A stretch of DNA of 6,100 nucleotides from Candidatus Cloacimonadota bacterium (GTDB lineage: Bacteria; Cloacimonadota; Cloacimonadia; Cloacimonadales; Cloacimonadaceae), in NCBI GenBank assembly GCA_028683635.1, contig JAQUHL010000133.1, positions 1-6,100 on the forward strand. Direction: 5' to 3'. Under the pieces are notes generated by a model. That model saw nothing but the letters and a program-made list of their open reading frames with translations, had not been told where the DNA came from and ran no database searches. Of this stretch, positions 6,004 through 6,100 are shown one piece after another. Each line of letters begins with the position of its first letter. The stretch's first letter is position 1. The translations under genes were made by a program, and so were the position numbers.

Positions 6004-6100
6004 GGTTTGGCTTCCTTCTTCAGCTTCAGAATCAGCTCATATATCTGGTTTCGCTTGAACCGGCTGTTCTGGCAGATACGATCCAATATCTCGGAGCTTT
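6000..6100 (-). CDS. rsmI: C-terminal end of an upstream gene, probably 16S rRNA 2'-O-methyltransferase RsmI
   Basis: Only the last 32 codons and the TGA stop (6002-6000) are in the window. The visible frame starts at 6098 and the gene runs off the right edge. The other two frames of this strand are closed by stop codons, and this frame enters the HAD start as an ATGA overlap, so it is a real coding end. The peptide 'ILDRICQNSRFKRNQIYELI' followed by a Lys-rich tail has the shape of the RsmI C-terminal helical domain, which in Escherichia coli ends in a similar 'GVKKNALYKYAL' pattern. RsmI methylates the 2'-OH of C1402 in 16S rRNA. The match is over a short stretch and from memory, so the family call is tentative, while the presence of a gene is well supported. 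Confidence 0.55.
   Translation of the reverse strand, partial: SSEILDRICQNSRFKRNQIYELILKLKKEAKP

Overview
The window looks like chromosomal sequence of a Gram-negative bacterium. It is compact, moderate in GC, and has no insertion sequence, phage gene, RNA gene or CRISPR array. I cannot place the organism firmly. The combination of a ribosomal protein S1 with a long Glu/Pro tail, a PAP2 phosphatase, LemA and a CHASE2-cyclase would fit a deep-branching anaerobic lineage such as Cloacimonadota, but that is a guess.

Layout of the plus strand: (1) the 3' part of rpsA (2-1078), ending in two S1 domains, a charged helix and six tandem 16-residue repeats; (2) a strong intrinsic terminator (about 1101-1137); (3) an integral-membrane PAP2 phosphatase with an extra C-terminal extracytoplasmic domain (about 1104-2465), whose apparent ATG lies inside the terminator stem; (4) a short gap with a small hairpin and a good ribosome binding site; (5) lemA (2538-3134); (6) 17 bases later, a full CHASE2-class III adenylate cyclase (3152-5005), probably co-transcribed with lemA.

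A 362-base non-coding region (5006-5367) follows, between convergent genes. It holds two diverged copies of a structured, G-rich repeat. The second copy is bounded by a perfect 17-base inverted repeat and has a perfect TATAAT a few bases upstream. On the minus strand, a HAD-family phosphatase (6003-5368) overlaps by ATGA the end of an upstream gene. Only the last 32 residues of that gene are in the window, and they resemble the C-terminus of RsmI, the 16S rRNA C1402 2'-O-methyltransferase.

Functionally there are three groups: translation (S1, and probably RsmI), envelope or lipid metabolism and envelope sensing (PAP2, LemA, CHASE2-cyclase), and a small-molecule phosphatase. The least explained parts are the repeat pair in the convergent intergenic region, the PAP2 fusion with its buried start, and the expanding repeat tail of S1. 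Nothing here amounts to a clear new defence or mobile system.
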